Position numbers and translations under genes: made by a program. Positions 25,773-34,050 of a stretch of 64,000 nucleotides of DNA are shown one piece after another. This stretch comes from Cellulomonas pakistanensis. Lineage in GTDB: Bacteria > Actinomycetota > Actinomycetes > Actinomycetales > Cellulomonadaceae. The notes under the pieces were generated by a model. That model ran no database searches. It was not told where the DNA came from and saw only the letters and a program-made list of their open reading frames with translations. Numbering within the stretch: the stretch's first letter is position 1; every line of letters starts with the position of its first letter. The stretch lies in the NCBI RefSeq assembly GCF_016862755.1, contig NZ_BONO01000010.1, positions 1 to 64,000 on the forward strand, given 5' to 3'.

Positions 25773-26068
25773 CAGAACGCGCCCATCGCGCCGAACCGGG
25801 TCTGCACGGAGCCGTCCGCCGCGCGGTAGCCCTCGGCGGACCCGGACGCGCTCGCCGACATCCCGCGGATGTTCTCGCCGAGCACCTGCACCGCGGCGGC
25901 CACCCGGGTCGACACCCAGACGGCGGCGTCGGGCACGGCCGAGCCGGGCAGCGCCGCCTCGATCCCGGTGAACGCGCCGGCGACGTCGATCGCCTGCAGC
26001 TCCGTCGCCACCGTCTCCAGCTCCGTCGCGGCGGTGTCCAGCGCCGCGATCGAGACGTCCACACTCAT
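25772..26068 (-). CDS. EspC-like small ESX target protein
   Basis: 98 residues with a VDVSIAALDTAATELETVA-type N-terminal helix, a helix break and a second helix ending in SAEGYRAADG. This matches the small helical EspC/DUF2580 type VII secretion targets rather than true WXG100 (no W-x-G). It probably forms a heterodimer with the adjacent 432-residue partner. Second gene of the operon, 58 bases after the first. Confidence 0.7.
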   Translation of the reverse strand: MSVDVSIAALDTAATELETVATELQAIDVAGAFTGIEAALPGSAVPDAAVWVSTRVAAAVQVLGENIRGMSASASGSAEGYRAADGSVQTRFGAMGAF

Positions 26069-26126
26069 GCGTTCGGTACCCCCGGGGTGGTGCTGTCGTG
26101 CCTGCGGTCAGAAGTCGTCGGGCGGG

Positions 26127-26591
26127 TCAGAGGTCGCCGAGCGAGCTCAGGACCCCACCGCCGCCCAGTCCCATGTACCGCCCCAGCGGCGACGACGCCA
26201 CCGGACCGCCGGCCTCGAGGTGGTCGGCGTGCGCCCGCAGCGGGGCGATCACGGCGGTCGTCTCGCGGGCGCCGCGGGACTCGAGCTCGTCGGCGAGCGC
26301 GCGCGCCACGTCGGCCGGGATGCCGAGGACGGCACCGCCGTGCACCTCGATCAGCGCGAGGAACACGCGGCGCCAGCCGCGCTCCACCATGAGCCCGGTG
26401 CGCTTCTTGCTGGACGTCAGGGCGACGAGCGCCTTCCGGTCCACGGTCAGCGGCTTCGTGCGCAGGGTGCGGCGTTCGGGGTCGAGCACGCCGGTGCCGC
26501 GGTCGAGGCGGGCGACGACGGCGCCGTTCTGCGCCGGGTCGAGCGCGCGGACGGCGACGACGCCGCCGCTCTGCGGTGCGGTGCTGCTCAC
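26127..26591 (-). CDS. ESX-operon soluble protein with HLEAGG motif
   Basis: 154 residues, no membrane segment. The PH-like N-terminal part (KALVALTSSKKRTGLMVE) and the C-terminal tail RAHADHLEAGGPVASSPLG are related to the membrane protein at 23072-23674. The two thus flank the three substrate-like genes as a soluble and a membrane version of one domain. First gene of the operon; GTG start. No known family. Confidence 0.6.
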   Translation of the reverse strand: MSSTAPQSGGVVAVRALDPAQNGAVVARLDRGTGVLDPERRTLRTKPLTVDRKALVALTSSKKRTGLMVERGWRRVFLALIEVHGGAVLGIPADVARALADELESRGARETTAVIAPLRAHADHLEAGGPVASSPLGRYMGLGGGGVLSSLGDL

Positions 26592-26698
26592 GTGCGGACT
26601 CCCCCGGGGACGGCGGCTGGGCTGCCGTGCACGGTATCAAGGGGGCCGGGGCGCGGGCGGTTGTCAGCCGACGCCTATGGACGGGCGCGAGGCGAGCC

Positions 26699-27277
26699 TC
26701 AGCCCTCGACGTCCTTGGGCCGCCGGAGGATCTGCTCGATGAGCTGCTCGCGCGTCAGATCTTCGCCTCGCTGCGGCGCGGGCTCGCTCGCGTAGGGCCC
26801 TCGACCCCGCGGCCCCGCGAGCCGACCCAGCTCCAGCAGGAACTCCCGGCGCACGTCAGCCGGCGAGGACGAGCTCGCGACGTCGTACCGCCGGCCCATG
26901 TCGCGGTGCCAGACGTGGTAGACGCCCTCCTGCTTGCCGAGCTCGACCACCTCGCTGCTCAGCTCCGCGGGGATCCCCCGCACCGCGAAGTCCTGGCCGT
27001 TCCGGTATCCCAGAGCAACCGCCTCGTCGTGCAGATTGATCATGAGCCGATCAGTACCGTGCGCCTTCTGTGTCCCGTCAGGACGCAGGCGCCACGTCAC
27101 CTCGCTCGAGACGGGTACCCGTGCCTTGCGCAGGCCGAGGCCGTCGTCGGTCACGGGTCCGTTCTCGGCTTCCAGCTCGGCCTCGCGCCGCACCGCCCAC
27201 GCGGAGAACACCCGGATCTTCTCCTCCGGGCTGAGCGCCCGGTACTCGGGTCCGACCGGTTCCATCGGCTCGCTCAC
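26699..27277 (-). CDS. Hypothetical soluble protein
   Basis: 192 residues from the GTG at 27277, chosen because GAGGAGG lies 5-6 bases upstream; an ATG four codons later is the alternative. It is charged, with the C-terminal region REEL-like helices (DVRREFLLELGRLAG, LTREQLIEQILRRP). The central YHVWHRDMGRRYDV is distinctive. No family recognised. It lies 68 bases downstream of a small membrane protein on the same strand. Confidence 0.6.
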   Translation of the reverse strand: MSEPMEPVGPEYRALSPEEKIRVFSAWAVRREAELEAENGPVTDDGLGLRKARVPVSSEVTWRLRPDGTQKAHGTDRLMINLHDEAVALGYRNGQDFAVRGIPAELSSEVVELGKQEGVYHVWHRDMGRRYDVASSSSPADVRREFLLELGRLAGPRGRGPYASEPAPQRGEDLTREQLIEQILRRPKDVEG

Positions 27278-27345
27278 GGCGCCTCCTCTAGCTCGTCCCG
27301 CACCAAGTCCCTCAGGTCGGATACCTGATCGAGCTCGCCGCCGAC

Positions 27346-27630
27346 TCAGCGCGCCGGGTCGAGCGACACGCCCCAGTACAGCCCTCCGAGCGCGATCGCC
27401 ACGGCGAGGGCGGCCCACCCGGCAACCGCCAGCTGACGCTTCGGGCTGGGGTCGGCGGCTGCCCGGGCGTCCGCGCGGCTCAGCATGAACGACAGCGCCC
27501 AGCACCCCAGCAGCCCGAGGCCCGACACCACTCCCGACGCACGCCTGCCCGACAACGCCGCGATGCCGAAGACGGCCAACGGCGACGTCACGACCGGCCA
27601 GAACCACCTCTTGCGCACCAGCGACTTCAC
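27346..27630 (-). CDS. Three-TM small membrane protein
   Basis: 94 residues from the GTG at 27630. Hydrophobic segments lie at about 9-27, 31-51 and 65-85, with RADARAAADPSPKR between the second and third. Ends DPAR. It has a 9-bp inverted repeat (27746-27770) about 116 bases upstream. No family recognised. Confidence 0.6.
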   Translation of the reverse strand: MKSLVRKRWFWPVVTSPLAVFGIAALSGRRASGVVSGLGLLGCWALSFMLSRADARAAADPSPKRQLAVAGWAALAVAIALGGLYWGVSLDPAR

Positions 27631-27745
27631 GACACTCCGTTCCTGTGGACAGCCGCCAGGCACCGGGAGGCGACGACATGGCGAGACCATCACCGAGGTG
27701 TACCAGGTGTACGCGGCCGGAGACGGAGGTGCGTTCGGGCGTGAG

Positions 27746-27770
27746 CACACCGTGTCACACCCACGGTGTG
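27746..27770. promoter_or_regulatory. Inverted repeat CACACCGTG-N7-CACGGTGTG
   Basis: Perfect 9-base arms (27746-27754 and 27762-27770) separated by TCACACC. There is no T-tract. It lies in the gene-free interval 27631-27897, upstream of the minus-strand membrane-protein gene, so an operator is more likely than a terminator, though it also lies within 130 bases of the end of the 277-residue membrane protein gene. Confidence 0.45.
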
Positions 27771-27897
27771 ATGCCATCCACGTGGCGAAGCCGACCGGAC
27801 CCGAGGTCATCGCCGAGTCGGAAGCTCACGCCTCGTGAACGCTCGCTGGTGCTGGGTACCCGATCCGTACCCGCGCGTCGCGAACTGCGCATGCGAA

Positions 27898-28731
27898 TCA
27901 CAGACCGAGAGGCCCGAGCACGCGCCGCCGCCCCGCCTCGCTGGCGAGCTCGCCACGAGCCGCAGGAACCCGCCGGTAGTGGGCGATCGCCTCGATCACG
28001 TGCTGCGGCTCGACGGTGAACGCCGGGCCGGGCACGTCGAGCCACGGCCTCGACGGCGCCCTGACCCACACGAACCGACGACGCCGACGGAACCGCCACG
28101 ACGCCGCGCCGGCCACACCGACGATGCGGACGACCGACCACTGGTTCTCCCGCTCGACAGCGATCCCCCGGACGTCGTCCCAGTCCAACCAGCCGTCACC
28201 CGCCGGCCCCGCGACCGCGATGCCACGCGGGGACAGCACGAGCCGGGACGGCCGCGCCGCCTCGACGATGCGCTCAGGGACCCACGGGCCGACGAGCAGC
28301 ACCACGACCAGAGGCAGCCACCAGCCGGCGTCGTCGGCTGCCGCGAGCGTGACGGTGCCGCCCAGCGCGACCAGCAGCACGACCACGGCGACGAACAGCG
28401 GCTGACGCTGGAACGTGCGGCGCCACGTCATCACGACCGCGCGCTCGCCGTCGGCGTTCTGGACCCCGACGCTCGCGGGATCCGCGGGCGGGACGTGCAG
28501 GTAGTTCCGGTGGTAGCTCGCGGCCACGAGCAGCCACACCGCACCGCCCGTCGCCGCAGCGACGCAGGCGGTGGTGCTCCAGCTCCGCTCCGCGGCAGGC
28601 TCGGCCAGCATCGCGAGGGAGAGCGCCAAGAGACCGACGGCCAGCACCCCGTTGACGACCACGGTGAACCACGACAGCACCGCGCTCCGGCCCGTCACGC
28701 GCTGAGGATCAGGAGATGGCATCCCAGGCAT
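27898..28731 (-). CDS. Four-TM membrane protein with PH-like domain
   Basis: 277 residues. Two TM pairs (about 17-42 with 54-71, and 112-130 with 135-150), then a cytoplasmic beta-rich domain (RLVLSPRGIAVAG, then WLDWDDVRGIAVE) typical of bacterial PH-like domains. A basic RFRRRRRF stretch follows. Function unknown; similar proteins accompany ESX loci in Actinobacteria, which is consistent with the neighbourhood but not proof. Confidence 0.65.
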   Translation of the reverse strand: MPGMPSPDPQRVTGRSAVLSWFTVVVNGVLAVGLLALSLAMLAEPAAERSWSTTACVAAATGGAVWLLVAASYHRNYLHVPPADPASVGVQNADGERAVVMTWRRTFQRQPLFVAVVVLLVALGGTVTLAAADDAGWWLPLVVVLLVGPWVPERIVEAARPSRLVLSPRGIAVAGPAGDGWLDWDDVRGIAVERENQWSVVRIVGVAGAASWRFRRRRRFVWVRAPSRPWLDVPGPAFTVEPQHVIEAIAHYRRVPAARGELASEAGRRRVLGPLGL

Positions 28732-28802
28732 CCTCGAACCAACTCAACCGGCTCTTCAAGGCAGTCCTCACGAGCGTCGACCGTCCACGCCGCCGGCACC
28801 GA

Positions 28803-29111
28803 TCACATGGACGCCAGCGAGAACGTCCACGCGCCGAACGAGAACAGGACGAGCATCGCGACCATGTACCCGAGCACGACCGCGCGTTCCTGGAGCGACA
28901 CTCCCTGGGCACCGGAAAGGAGCCACCTGCCGAGCACCACCCAGAGCAGCGCGGCGGACCCGATGAGGCACAGAGCCGAGACGGCCGTCTGCCAGCTCGG
29001 ATGCAGGACGAACGCGACGAGCGCGCCGATCGCTATCGCCCCGAGGAAGCCGACAAACACGATCCTCGACGTGAGCAGTCGGGTCCCGGTCAGCATGCGC
29101 ACCTCGTCCAC
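28803..29111 (-). CDS. Small membrane protein, paralogue of the divergent gene
   Basis: 102 residues with three to four hydrophobic segments. It is homologous along its length to the 102-residue protein encoded divergently at 29446-29754 (LLTGSRL/LTGTRLL, Y/HPSWQ.A.. LC, WVVLGRWL/WFGLRRWL). GTG start 6 bases after TACGGT (29118-29123 on the opposite strand), so leaderless. Function unknown. Confidence 0.65.
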   Translation of the reverse strand: MDEVRMLTGTRLLTSRIVFVGFLGAIAIGALVAFVLHPSWQTAVSALCLIGSAALLWVVLGRWLLSGAQGVSLQERAVVLGYMVAMLVLFSFGAWTFSLASM

Positions 29112-29169
29112 GCGGGCACCGTAGCGTCCGGCTTACTCGTGACGCGTCGTCACTCGTGCTCGTGATCAG

Positions 29170-29340
29170 CACCTACACCTGGGTGAGGACGCAGCTGTCG
29201 ACCTCGTGCGCGCTGTTAGTCGTACGTGAACGAGCACGTGATCCTCAGCGGCATCTTCCTGCAGGCGACCGGCGTGCTCGACGAGGTCCGCCCAGCCCGT
29301 CGTGGCCTACACGGCATGAAGCGACGCACCCGCGGCTGAG
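29170..29340 (+). pseudogene. Decayed ESX-type gene related to the 30.8-kb protein
   Basis: In one frame 29220-29340 reads SYVNEHVIL, then SGIFLQATGVLDEVR, ending at a TGA. The intact protein at 30809-31159 has SYVASHVKL, then SGLFVTAIGVLDGIR. The copy lacks about 4 residues in between, has an in-frame TAG at 29217, and its apparent upstream part (EDAAVDLVRAVS, compare DDAAVKLDQSI) is in another frame. No start is evident. It lies between two divergent small membrane genes, in a stretch otherwise without a gene. Confidence 0.65.
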
Positions 29341-29445
29341 GGTGTCGTTGACGCGCATCGGCGAGCTGACGCGCCGACGGCAGTGGAACGACTGAACGCA
29401 CGCGGACGACGCGTTCAAGCGCCGTGCGTCGCTAGGGTTCAGCAC

Positions 29446-29754
29446 ATGACCGAAGCACAGCTCCTCACCGGTTCGCGCCTCCGTGCTGCACGGCTCATCT
29501 CCGTCGGCATCTTGAGTCTTGTCGCCGTCGGGACGGTTTTCGCTCTGGTGACGTATCCCAGCTGGCAGCTTGCGCTGGCCACACTCTGCGTCGTCCCGTG
29601 CCCTGTGATCCTCTGGTTCGGCCTTCGCCGCTGGCTGGCGCCGTTCGCCCCCGGTGTCCGCGCGTCCACCTACCTGCGCAGCGCGGTTCCGCCCGTGCTC
29701 GTCATCGCGCTGCTCGCGCTCGGCGGCTGGCTGCTCAGCATCGCGCCGATCTGA
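29446..29754 (+). CDS. Small membrane protein, paralogue of the divergent gene
   Basis: 102 residues with hydrophobic segments at about 17-36, 42-60 and 80-98. Paralogue of 28803-29111 with the same length; the two are transcribed away from a decayed ESX-type fragment. TAGGGT (29433-29438) lies 7 bases before the ATG, so leaderless. Function unknown. Confidence 0.65.
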   Translation: MTEAQLLTGSRLRAARLISVGILSLVAVGTVFALVTYPSWQLALATLCVVPCPVILWFGLRRWLAPFAPGVRASTYLRSAVPPVLVIALLALGGWLLSIAPI

Positions 29755-29772
29755 CGACCCCTCGCTGTCGGG

Positions 29773-30096
29773 TCAGCGCTCCAGGTCGCTCGGCGGCGCC
29801 TGCATCTCCCGCTCCCCCTCAGCAGCGAGCTCTGAACGCTGCTCTGACGTCATGCGCGCCCATGCTGCCGTCGACTCGGCGACCGCCGGCTCCACGGCCC
29901 CCGCGAAGGCCGTCGTCCGTGCGGCGTCCCGCAGACTCCGGCGCCCCGCCAGGACGTCGTCGAGCACCGACCCCAGCTCCGTGCCGGCGGAACGGTCGCG
30001 AAGCACGGTGAGCTGCGCCCGGAGCTGACGGTCGAAACCGGGGTTGCCGGCAGTGATGCCCAGCAACGGAGTGGGAGTGTCAGGTGCGTCGGTCAT
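29773..30096 (-). CDS. ESX-operon small helical protein
   Basis: 107 residues, hydrophilic and helical (NPGFDRQLRAQLTVLRD, then DDVLAGRRSLRDAART). Such DVLAGRRSLR-type proteins sit downstream of WXG-type genes in actinobacterial ESX loci as far as I recall. Its ATG overlaps the stop of the 239-residue WXG-like gene by 4 bases. Last gene of a three-gene operon. Confidence 0.6.
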   Translation of the reverse strand: MTDAPDTPTPLLGITAGNPGFDRQLRAQLTVLRDRSAGTELGSVLDDVLAGRRSLRDAARTTAFAGAVEPAVAESTAAWARMTSEQRSELAAEGEREMQAPPSDLER

Positions 30097-30812
30097 GGCA
30101 GCTGCCGGTTCGTGTATGAGCCCGAGGGCAACGGTTGGGTCGAGAAGCCGTGGATGGAACCGAGGAACCCCGCGCTGAGCCCGACGACAGCGTTCATCAT
30201 GGAGACAGCGTTGCCGTGGACCTGGACCACCTGCATCCACACGCGTCCCGCCTGAGCGATCGAGAACGCAGCGGATCCCCCGCCGACGAGACCGCCGACA
30301 ACGGTCCAGGACGAGGCGGCCGCGGCAGCCGCCGCCACCGCAGCGGCGATGGCCCAGTCGAGCATCATCCCGATCAGGGAGTCGAGCGTGGCCTGAGTCG
30401 ACTTCATCCCTTGAGCCACGTTGTCGACCTCGCGCGCGATGTCGCGCAGCGGTCCGGCCTGCGCGTTCACGGCGTCCTCGAGTCGGACGAAGTAAGCAGA
30501 GGCCGCCGCCGCGGCTTCCCCGGTCCACCCGGCCTCGTACGTCTCACGGGCATGGCGGAGTTCCACCGCCATGGCCTCGTGGTAGTCAGCCAGGTGCTCC
30601 AAGGCGGACGAGGCTGTCGACATCCGCTCCCAGTCTCCTGAGAAGTGCTCGGTGACCCACTCCACGGGGTTCGTCCCACACACCTGCTCGATGATCAGGA
30701 GGAGCCAGTAGCTCGGGCTCACGAGGTCCGGGAAGCTCAGCACTTCGTCCACGAAGTCGGGGATCGGCGAGGACGGCGTCGGCGTGACGAGCTCGCGCGA
30801 GGGGTCGCTCAT
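30093..30812 (-). CDS. WXG-type ESX substrate with hydrophobic C-terminal half
   Basis: 239 residues. A WXG-like helical hairpin spans about 50-135, with the turn YEAGWTGEAAAA near residue 97. An Ala/Gly-rich hydrophobic stretch lies at about 152-190, followed by a tail. The pattern resembles that of the 432-residue protein at 24474-25772 but is shorter. It is start/stop coupled (ATGA) with genes on both sides, downstream of an EspC-like partner. Confidence 0.7.
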   Translation of the reverse strand: MSDPSRELVTPTPSSPIPDFVDEVLSFPDLVSPSYWLLLIIEQVCGTNPVEWVTEHFSGDWERMSTASSALEHLADYHEAMAVELRHARETYEAGWTGEAAAAASAYFVRLEDAVNAQAGPLRDIAREVDNVAQGMKSTQATLDSLIGMMLDWAIAAAVAAAAAAASSWTVVGGLVGGGSAAFSIAQAGRVWMQVVQVHGNAVSMMNAVVGLSAGFLGSIHGFSTQPLPSGSYTNRQLP

Positions 30813-31159
30813 CGGGGCTCCTGACGGCCGTTTCCGTACATCGTGGTCGGCACGTAGTGGTACAGGCGGTCCATCGTCGCCGCGGTCGCATCGTCGGTAG
30901 CCCGATAGCTGACGGCCGTCGCCCGCACCTCCTGCGCGGAGGCCTCGACGACCGTTCGGAGGTGTGCGAGCTCCGACTCGAGCGCGCTGCGGATCCCGTC
31001 CAGCACCCCGATCGCGGTGACGAACAAGCCGCTGTCGCCCAAGCCGTTCAGCTTCACGTGGGACGCCACGTAGGACTCTGCGGCACCGATGGACGGTATC
31101 GACTGGTCGAGCTTCACCGCAGCGTCGTCCAATGCGGTCTCGTCGACATGGAAACTCAC
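30809..31159 (-). CDS. EspC-like small ESX target protein
   Basis: 116 residues from the GTG at 31159, preceded by GGAAGGGGG. Helical: SFHVDETALDDAAVKLDQSI, then a break and a second long helix ending RATAVSYRATDD. First gene of the operon, coupled (ATGA) to the 239-residue WXG-type partner. The decayed copy at 29170-29340 derives from a member of this family. Confidence 0.65.
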   Translation of the reverse strand: MSFHVDETALDDAAVKLDQSIPSIGAAESYVASHVKLNGLGDSGLFVTAIGVLDGIRSALESELAHLRTVVEASAQEVRATAVSYRATDDATAATMDRLYHYVPTTMYGNGRQEPR

Positions 31160-31500
31160 GTGAGACCCCCTTCCAGCAGCCACGTTAGCGGTCCCCTGGG
31201 TGGTGCTAGGCAACCGTCACCCGAACGCAGTCGACCAAGGGAGGACGCCTCGGCCCGTGCACGGCAGCGTGGTCGCCCACTCCCCACCGCCACGGTGCGG
31301 GTTTCCAGCGCGTCACCAGCAGATTGGGGTGCAGATGCGCGTCACCTGGAGGAGATCGACAGGCGCTGCCCGACGGCCGGGACCGGCAAGCAGCGGCACC
31401 CCGGTCCGGCGATCGCCTCCCCGCGTTCGCGAGGCACGGCTCCACCCGGACCGCCGGGCGGAGCGGGGCGTCGTGGACCAGCCGGCCCCGCGCCGTGCCG
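31160..31500. other. Gene-free spacer, nothing recognised
   Basis: 341 bases between the EspC-like gene start and the stop of the DUF4333-like lipoprotein. Open frames here are Arg/Pro-rich and not protein-like. An AAGGGAGGA sequence near 31239 looks like a ribosome site but no plausible gene follows it. No repeat or hairpin stands out. Confidence 0.5.
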
Positions 31501-31833
31501 TCACGCCCTCTCGCCGGCGCCGAGCGGCTCCTCGTCGACCTCCACCTCGATGCGCACGTCGGTGCCCCGCACCTCGGTGGCGACGACGGTCAGGCCGTAC
31601 CGCAGGTCGCCGTCGTCGAGCGTGCAGCGCGTCTCCGCACCCACCTCGCCCGCGAGCGGGTCGGGGCAGTCGACGGCGTCGGGTGCCCGCCCCACGGTCT
31701 CGGTCAGCACGTCGCCGACCCGGGACGCGAGGTCGTCCGGGTCGACCCGCACCGACGTCCCCACCGAGAGGGAGCAGCCCGCGGTGAGCAGCGCGGACGC
31801 GAGGACGAGGACGGGGACGGCGGGTCGGCTCAC
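31501..31833 (-). CDS. DUF4333-like lipoprotein
   Basis: 110 residues from a GTG. Lipoprotein signal VLVLASALLTAGC (Cys about 20). The mature part has the DUF4333 pattern: one cysteine in VDCPDPLAGEVGAETRC (two cysteines, probably bridged), followed by a beta hairpin. These exported domains bind the cell envelope or ligands of unknown nature. It is divergent from the sugar ABC operon by about 217 bases. Confidence 0.7.
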   Translation of the reverse strand: MSRPAVPVLVLASALLTAGCSLSVGTSVRVDPDDLASRVGDVLTETVGRAPDAVDCPDPLAGEVGAETRCTLDDGDLRYGLTVVATEVRGTDVRIEVEVDEEPLGAGERA

Positions 31834-31940
31834 GCGCGGAAGTCTGGCACGACGGTGTCGGCGGCCGTGCGCAGGAGTGGGGCCCCGGGCGGACCCCACG
31901 ACCCTGTCGGCACCGATCCGCGGACTCCTCCCGCCCGCGC

Positions 31941-31996
31941 GTAAACGATGCGTTACATGCTTGATTCTGATTGCTAGGAGCGCTTACGCTCGTTTT
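31941..31996. promoter_or_regulatory. Candidate promoter/operator region of the sugar ABC operon
   Basis: This AT-richer island contains GTAAACGATGCGTTAC (31941-31956, arms GTAA/TTAC), a TTGATT hexamer (31961-31966), and a perfect inverted repeat GAGCG-CTTA-CGCTC (31978-31991), followed by CGTTTTCACG. It is the only low-GC patch ahead of the transporter genes, so promoter and operator are likely here. Which protein binds (the DeoR regulator at 39910, or a LacI-type regulator elsewhere) is not shown. Confidence 0.45.
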
Positions 31997-32050
31997 CACG
32001 CAGCGCCGAGGGCACAGTCGCCCCCGGCACGCCAGGACGAGAGGTGTGTG

Positions 32051-32995
32051 ATGTCCAGCTCAGCCACCCGGGAACGAGGCGAGTCCTCCCCGGCCGAAGC
32101 GGAGGGCGAGGCCCGCGCCCGTCGACCGATCCACCACCGGGAGAAGTGGGCGGCGCTCGTCCTGCTCGTGCCGGCGCTGGTCGGGTTCATCGTGTTCTGG
32201 ATCCTGCCCAGCGGTCGCAGCATCTGGTACTCGCTGACGGACTTCGACCTGCTCAACGAGCCGCAGTTCATCGGCCTGGACAACTACCGCGAGCTCCTCG
32301 GCGACGACGTCGCGCGCAGCTCGCTGGTCGTGACGATCCAGTTCGTCGTCGCCAGCGTCGTCCTCGGCACGGTCCTCGCGCTGCTGACCGCCGCCCTCAT
32401 GCAGCGGCTGCGCCTGAAGACCTGGGTGCGCTCGATCCTGCTGCTCCCCTGGCTCGTCCCGAACGTGGCCATCGCGCTGATCTGGGCGTGGCTGCTCGAC
32501 GGCCAGCTGGGCTACCTGAACCACCTGCTGCACGCCGTCGGCCTGCCGGGCGTCTCGTTCTACAACGCGAGCCAGGCCATGCCGATCATCATCGCCATCG
32601 GGATCTGGTCGGGCCTCGGGTACACCGCGCTGCTGTTCTACGCGGGGATGACCCAGGTGCCGAACGAGATGTACGAGGCCGGCGCGATCGACGGGGCCAC
32701 CGAGAAGCGGATGTTCTTCCAGATCACGCTGCCGCTGATCCGGCCGGTGATCGCGCTCGTCGTGGTGATGTCGGCGATCGGCTCGTTCCAGGTGTTCGAC
32801 CTCGTGCTGATCGGGTACGGCGGCAACCCCATCCCGGCCGTCCGGACGATCTTCTTCTACATCTACCAGCAGTCGTTCGCCTTCTTCCGGATGGGCTACG
32901 GCAGCGCGATCGCGCTGGTCCTCGCCGTCATCCTCGGCGCCCTGACGGCCATCCAGATGCGGGCGATGCGCGCCAACCGATCGGACCTCTCGTGA
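32051..32995 (+). CDS. Sugar ABC transporter permease (MalF-type)
   Basis: 314 residues, six TM helices, with a cytoplasmic N-terminus of about 30 charged residues. The EAA loop that contacts the ATPase is present (YEAGAIDGATEKRMFFQITL, about 212-232). The family is CUT1 carbohydrate importers, with a partner permease directly downstream (GTGA overlap) and a lipoprotein binding protein after that. The ATPase is not encoded here; CUT1 systems often share an MsmK-like ATPase. First gene of the presumed galactoside/GalNAc island. Confidence 0.92.
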   Translation: MSSSATRERGESSPAEAEGEARARRPIHHREKWAALVLLVPALVGFIVFWILPSGRSIWYSLTDFDLLNEPQFIGLDNYRELLGDDVARSSLVVTIQFVVASVVLGTVLALLTAALMQRLRLKTWVRSILLLPWLVPNVAIALIWAWLLDGQLGYLNHLLHAVGLPGVSFYNASQAMPIIIAIGIWSGLGYTALLFYAGMTQVPNEMYEAGAIDGATEKRMFFQITLPLIRPVIALVVVMSAIGSFQVFDLVLIGYGGNPIPAVRTIFFYIYQQSFAFFRMGYGSAIALVLAVILGALTAIQMRAMRANRSDLS

Positions 32996-33963
32996 TCAGC
33001 ACCCCCGTCCCCGACCTCGCCCCGTCGAAGAAGAGCGCGCCGACGGGCTCCCCCGCCCGCCCGCGCCGCTCGATCGCCCGCGGCGCCCGCCGGGTGACCC
33101 CGGGCAAGGCGGTCGCCTGGACCGTCGTCGGCCTGCTGGTGCTCGTCTCGGTGTTCCCGTTCTACTGGATGGTCCGCACGGCCTTCACGCCCGCGGCCGA
33201 GCTCATCGGCGACTCGAGCCGGCTGGTCCCGTCGAACCCGACGTGGATCAACTTCGCCCGCGTGCTCGGGCTCACCTCGATGGAGGAGTCCGTCGCCGCC
33301 GGCGGCACCGGCGCGACGCTCGACTTCCTCCGCTACACGGCGAACACGCTGTTCTACGCCGGCTCGATCGCGATCGTGCAGACCCTGGCGTGCGCCATGG
33401 CGGCGTACTCGTTCGCCCGCCTCCGGTTCCGGGGGAACAGCGCCCTGTTCGGGCTGTTCCTGTCGGGCCTGCTCATCCCCGGCATCTTCACGCTGCTGCC
33501 GAACTTCGCGCTGATCCGCTCGCTGGGCTGGCTCAACACGTTCCAGGGGCTCATCGCCCCCGCGATCCTGGTGAGCCCGTTCGCGATCTTCTTCCTCCGG
33601 CAGTTCTTCCTGTCGCTGCCGAAGGAGGTCGAGGAGGCCGCGGCGATCGACGGCGTGGGCGTCTTCGGCCGCTTCTTCCGGATGACGCTGCCCATGAGCC
33701 GCGGCCCCGTCGCCACGATGATGCTCATCACCGTCGTCGGGGTGTGGAAGGAGTTCATGTGGCCGCTGGTGGCCGCGAACTCCGACGGGACCCGCGTCCT
33801 GACCGTCGCGCTGCAGCGGTTCCAGGCGCAGTCGCCGAACACCTCACCGGACTGGACCGGCCTGATGGCGGCCTCGACCGTGACGGTCATCCCCGTCTTC
33901 ATCCTGCTCGTGCTGCTCGGGCGGCAGCTGGTCCAGTCGCTCAACTTCTCCGGCGGCAAGTAG
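32992..33963 (+). CDS. Sugar ABC transporter permease (MalG-type)
   Basis: 323 residues from a GTG overlapping the previous stop. Six TM helices and the EAA loop EVEEAAAIDGVGVFGRFFRM (about 218-237). The C-terminus ends in RQLVQSLNFSGGK, close to the usual GLTAGAVKG end of MalG proteins. It forms the heterodimeric channel with the upstream permease. Confidence 0.92.
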   Translation: MISTPVPDLAPSKKSAPTGSPARPRRSIARGARRVTPGKAVAWTVVGLLVLVSVFPFYWMVRTAFTPAAELIGDSSRLVPSNPTWINFARVLGLTSMEESVAAGGTGATLDFLRYTANTLFYAGSIAIVQTLACAMAAYSFARLRFRGNSALFGLFLSGLLIPGIFTLLPNFALIRSLGWLNTFQGLIAPAILVSPFAIFFLRQFFLSLPKEVEEAAAIDGVGVFGRFFRMTLPMSRGPVATMMLITVVGVWKEFMWPLVAANSDGTRVLTVALQRFQAQSPNTSPDWTGLMAASTVTVIPVFILLVLLGRQLVQSLNFSGGK

Positions 33964-34050
33964 CCGCCGGCGCCGCACCCGCCCGTTCCACCCCCCTCCC
34001 CCGTCCGGTCGGGCCAGAGCCTGCCCCGGAACCCACTGGAAGGAACTGCC

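Noticed and set aside
31200..31787. Plus-strand frame with AAGGGAGG-like site upstream
   Set aside because: Translation is Arg/Pro-rich without secondary-structure signals and overlaps the lipoprotein gene antisense.
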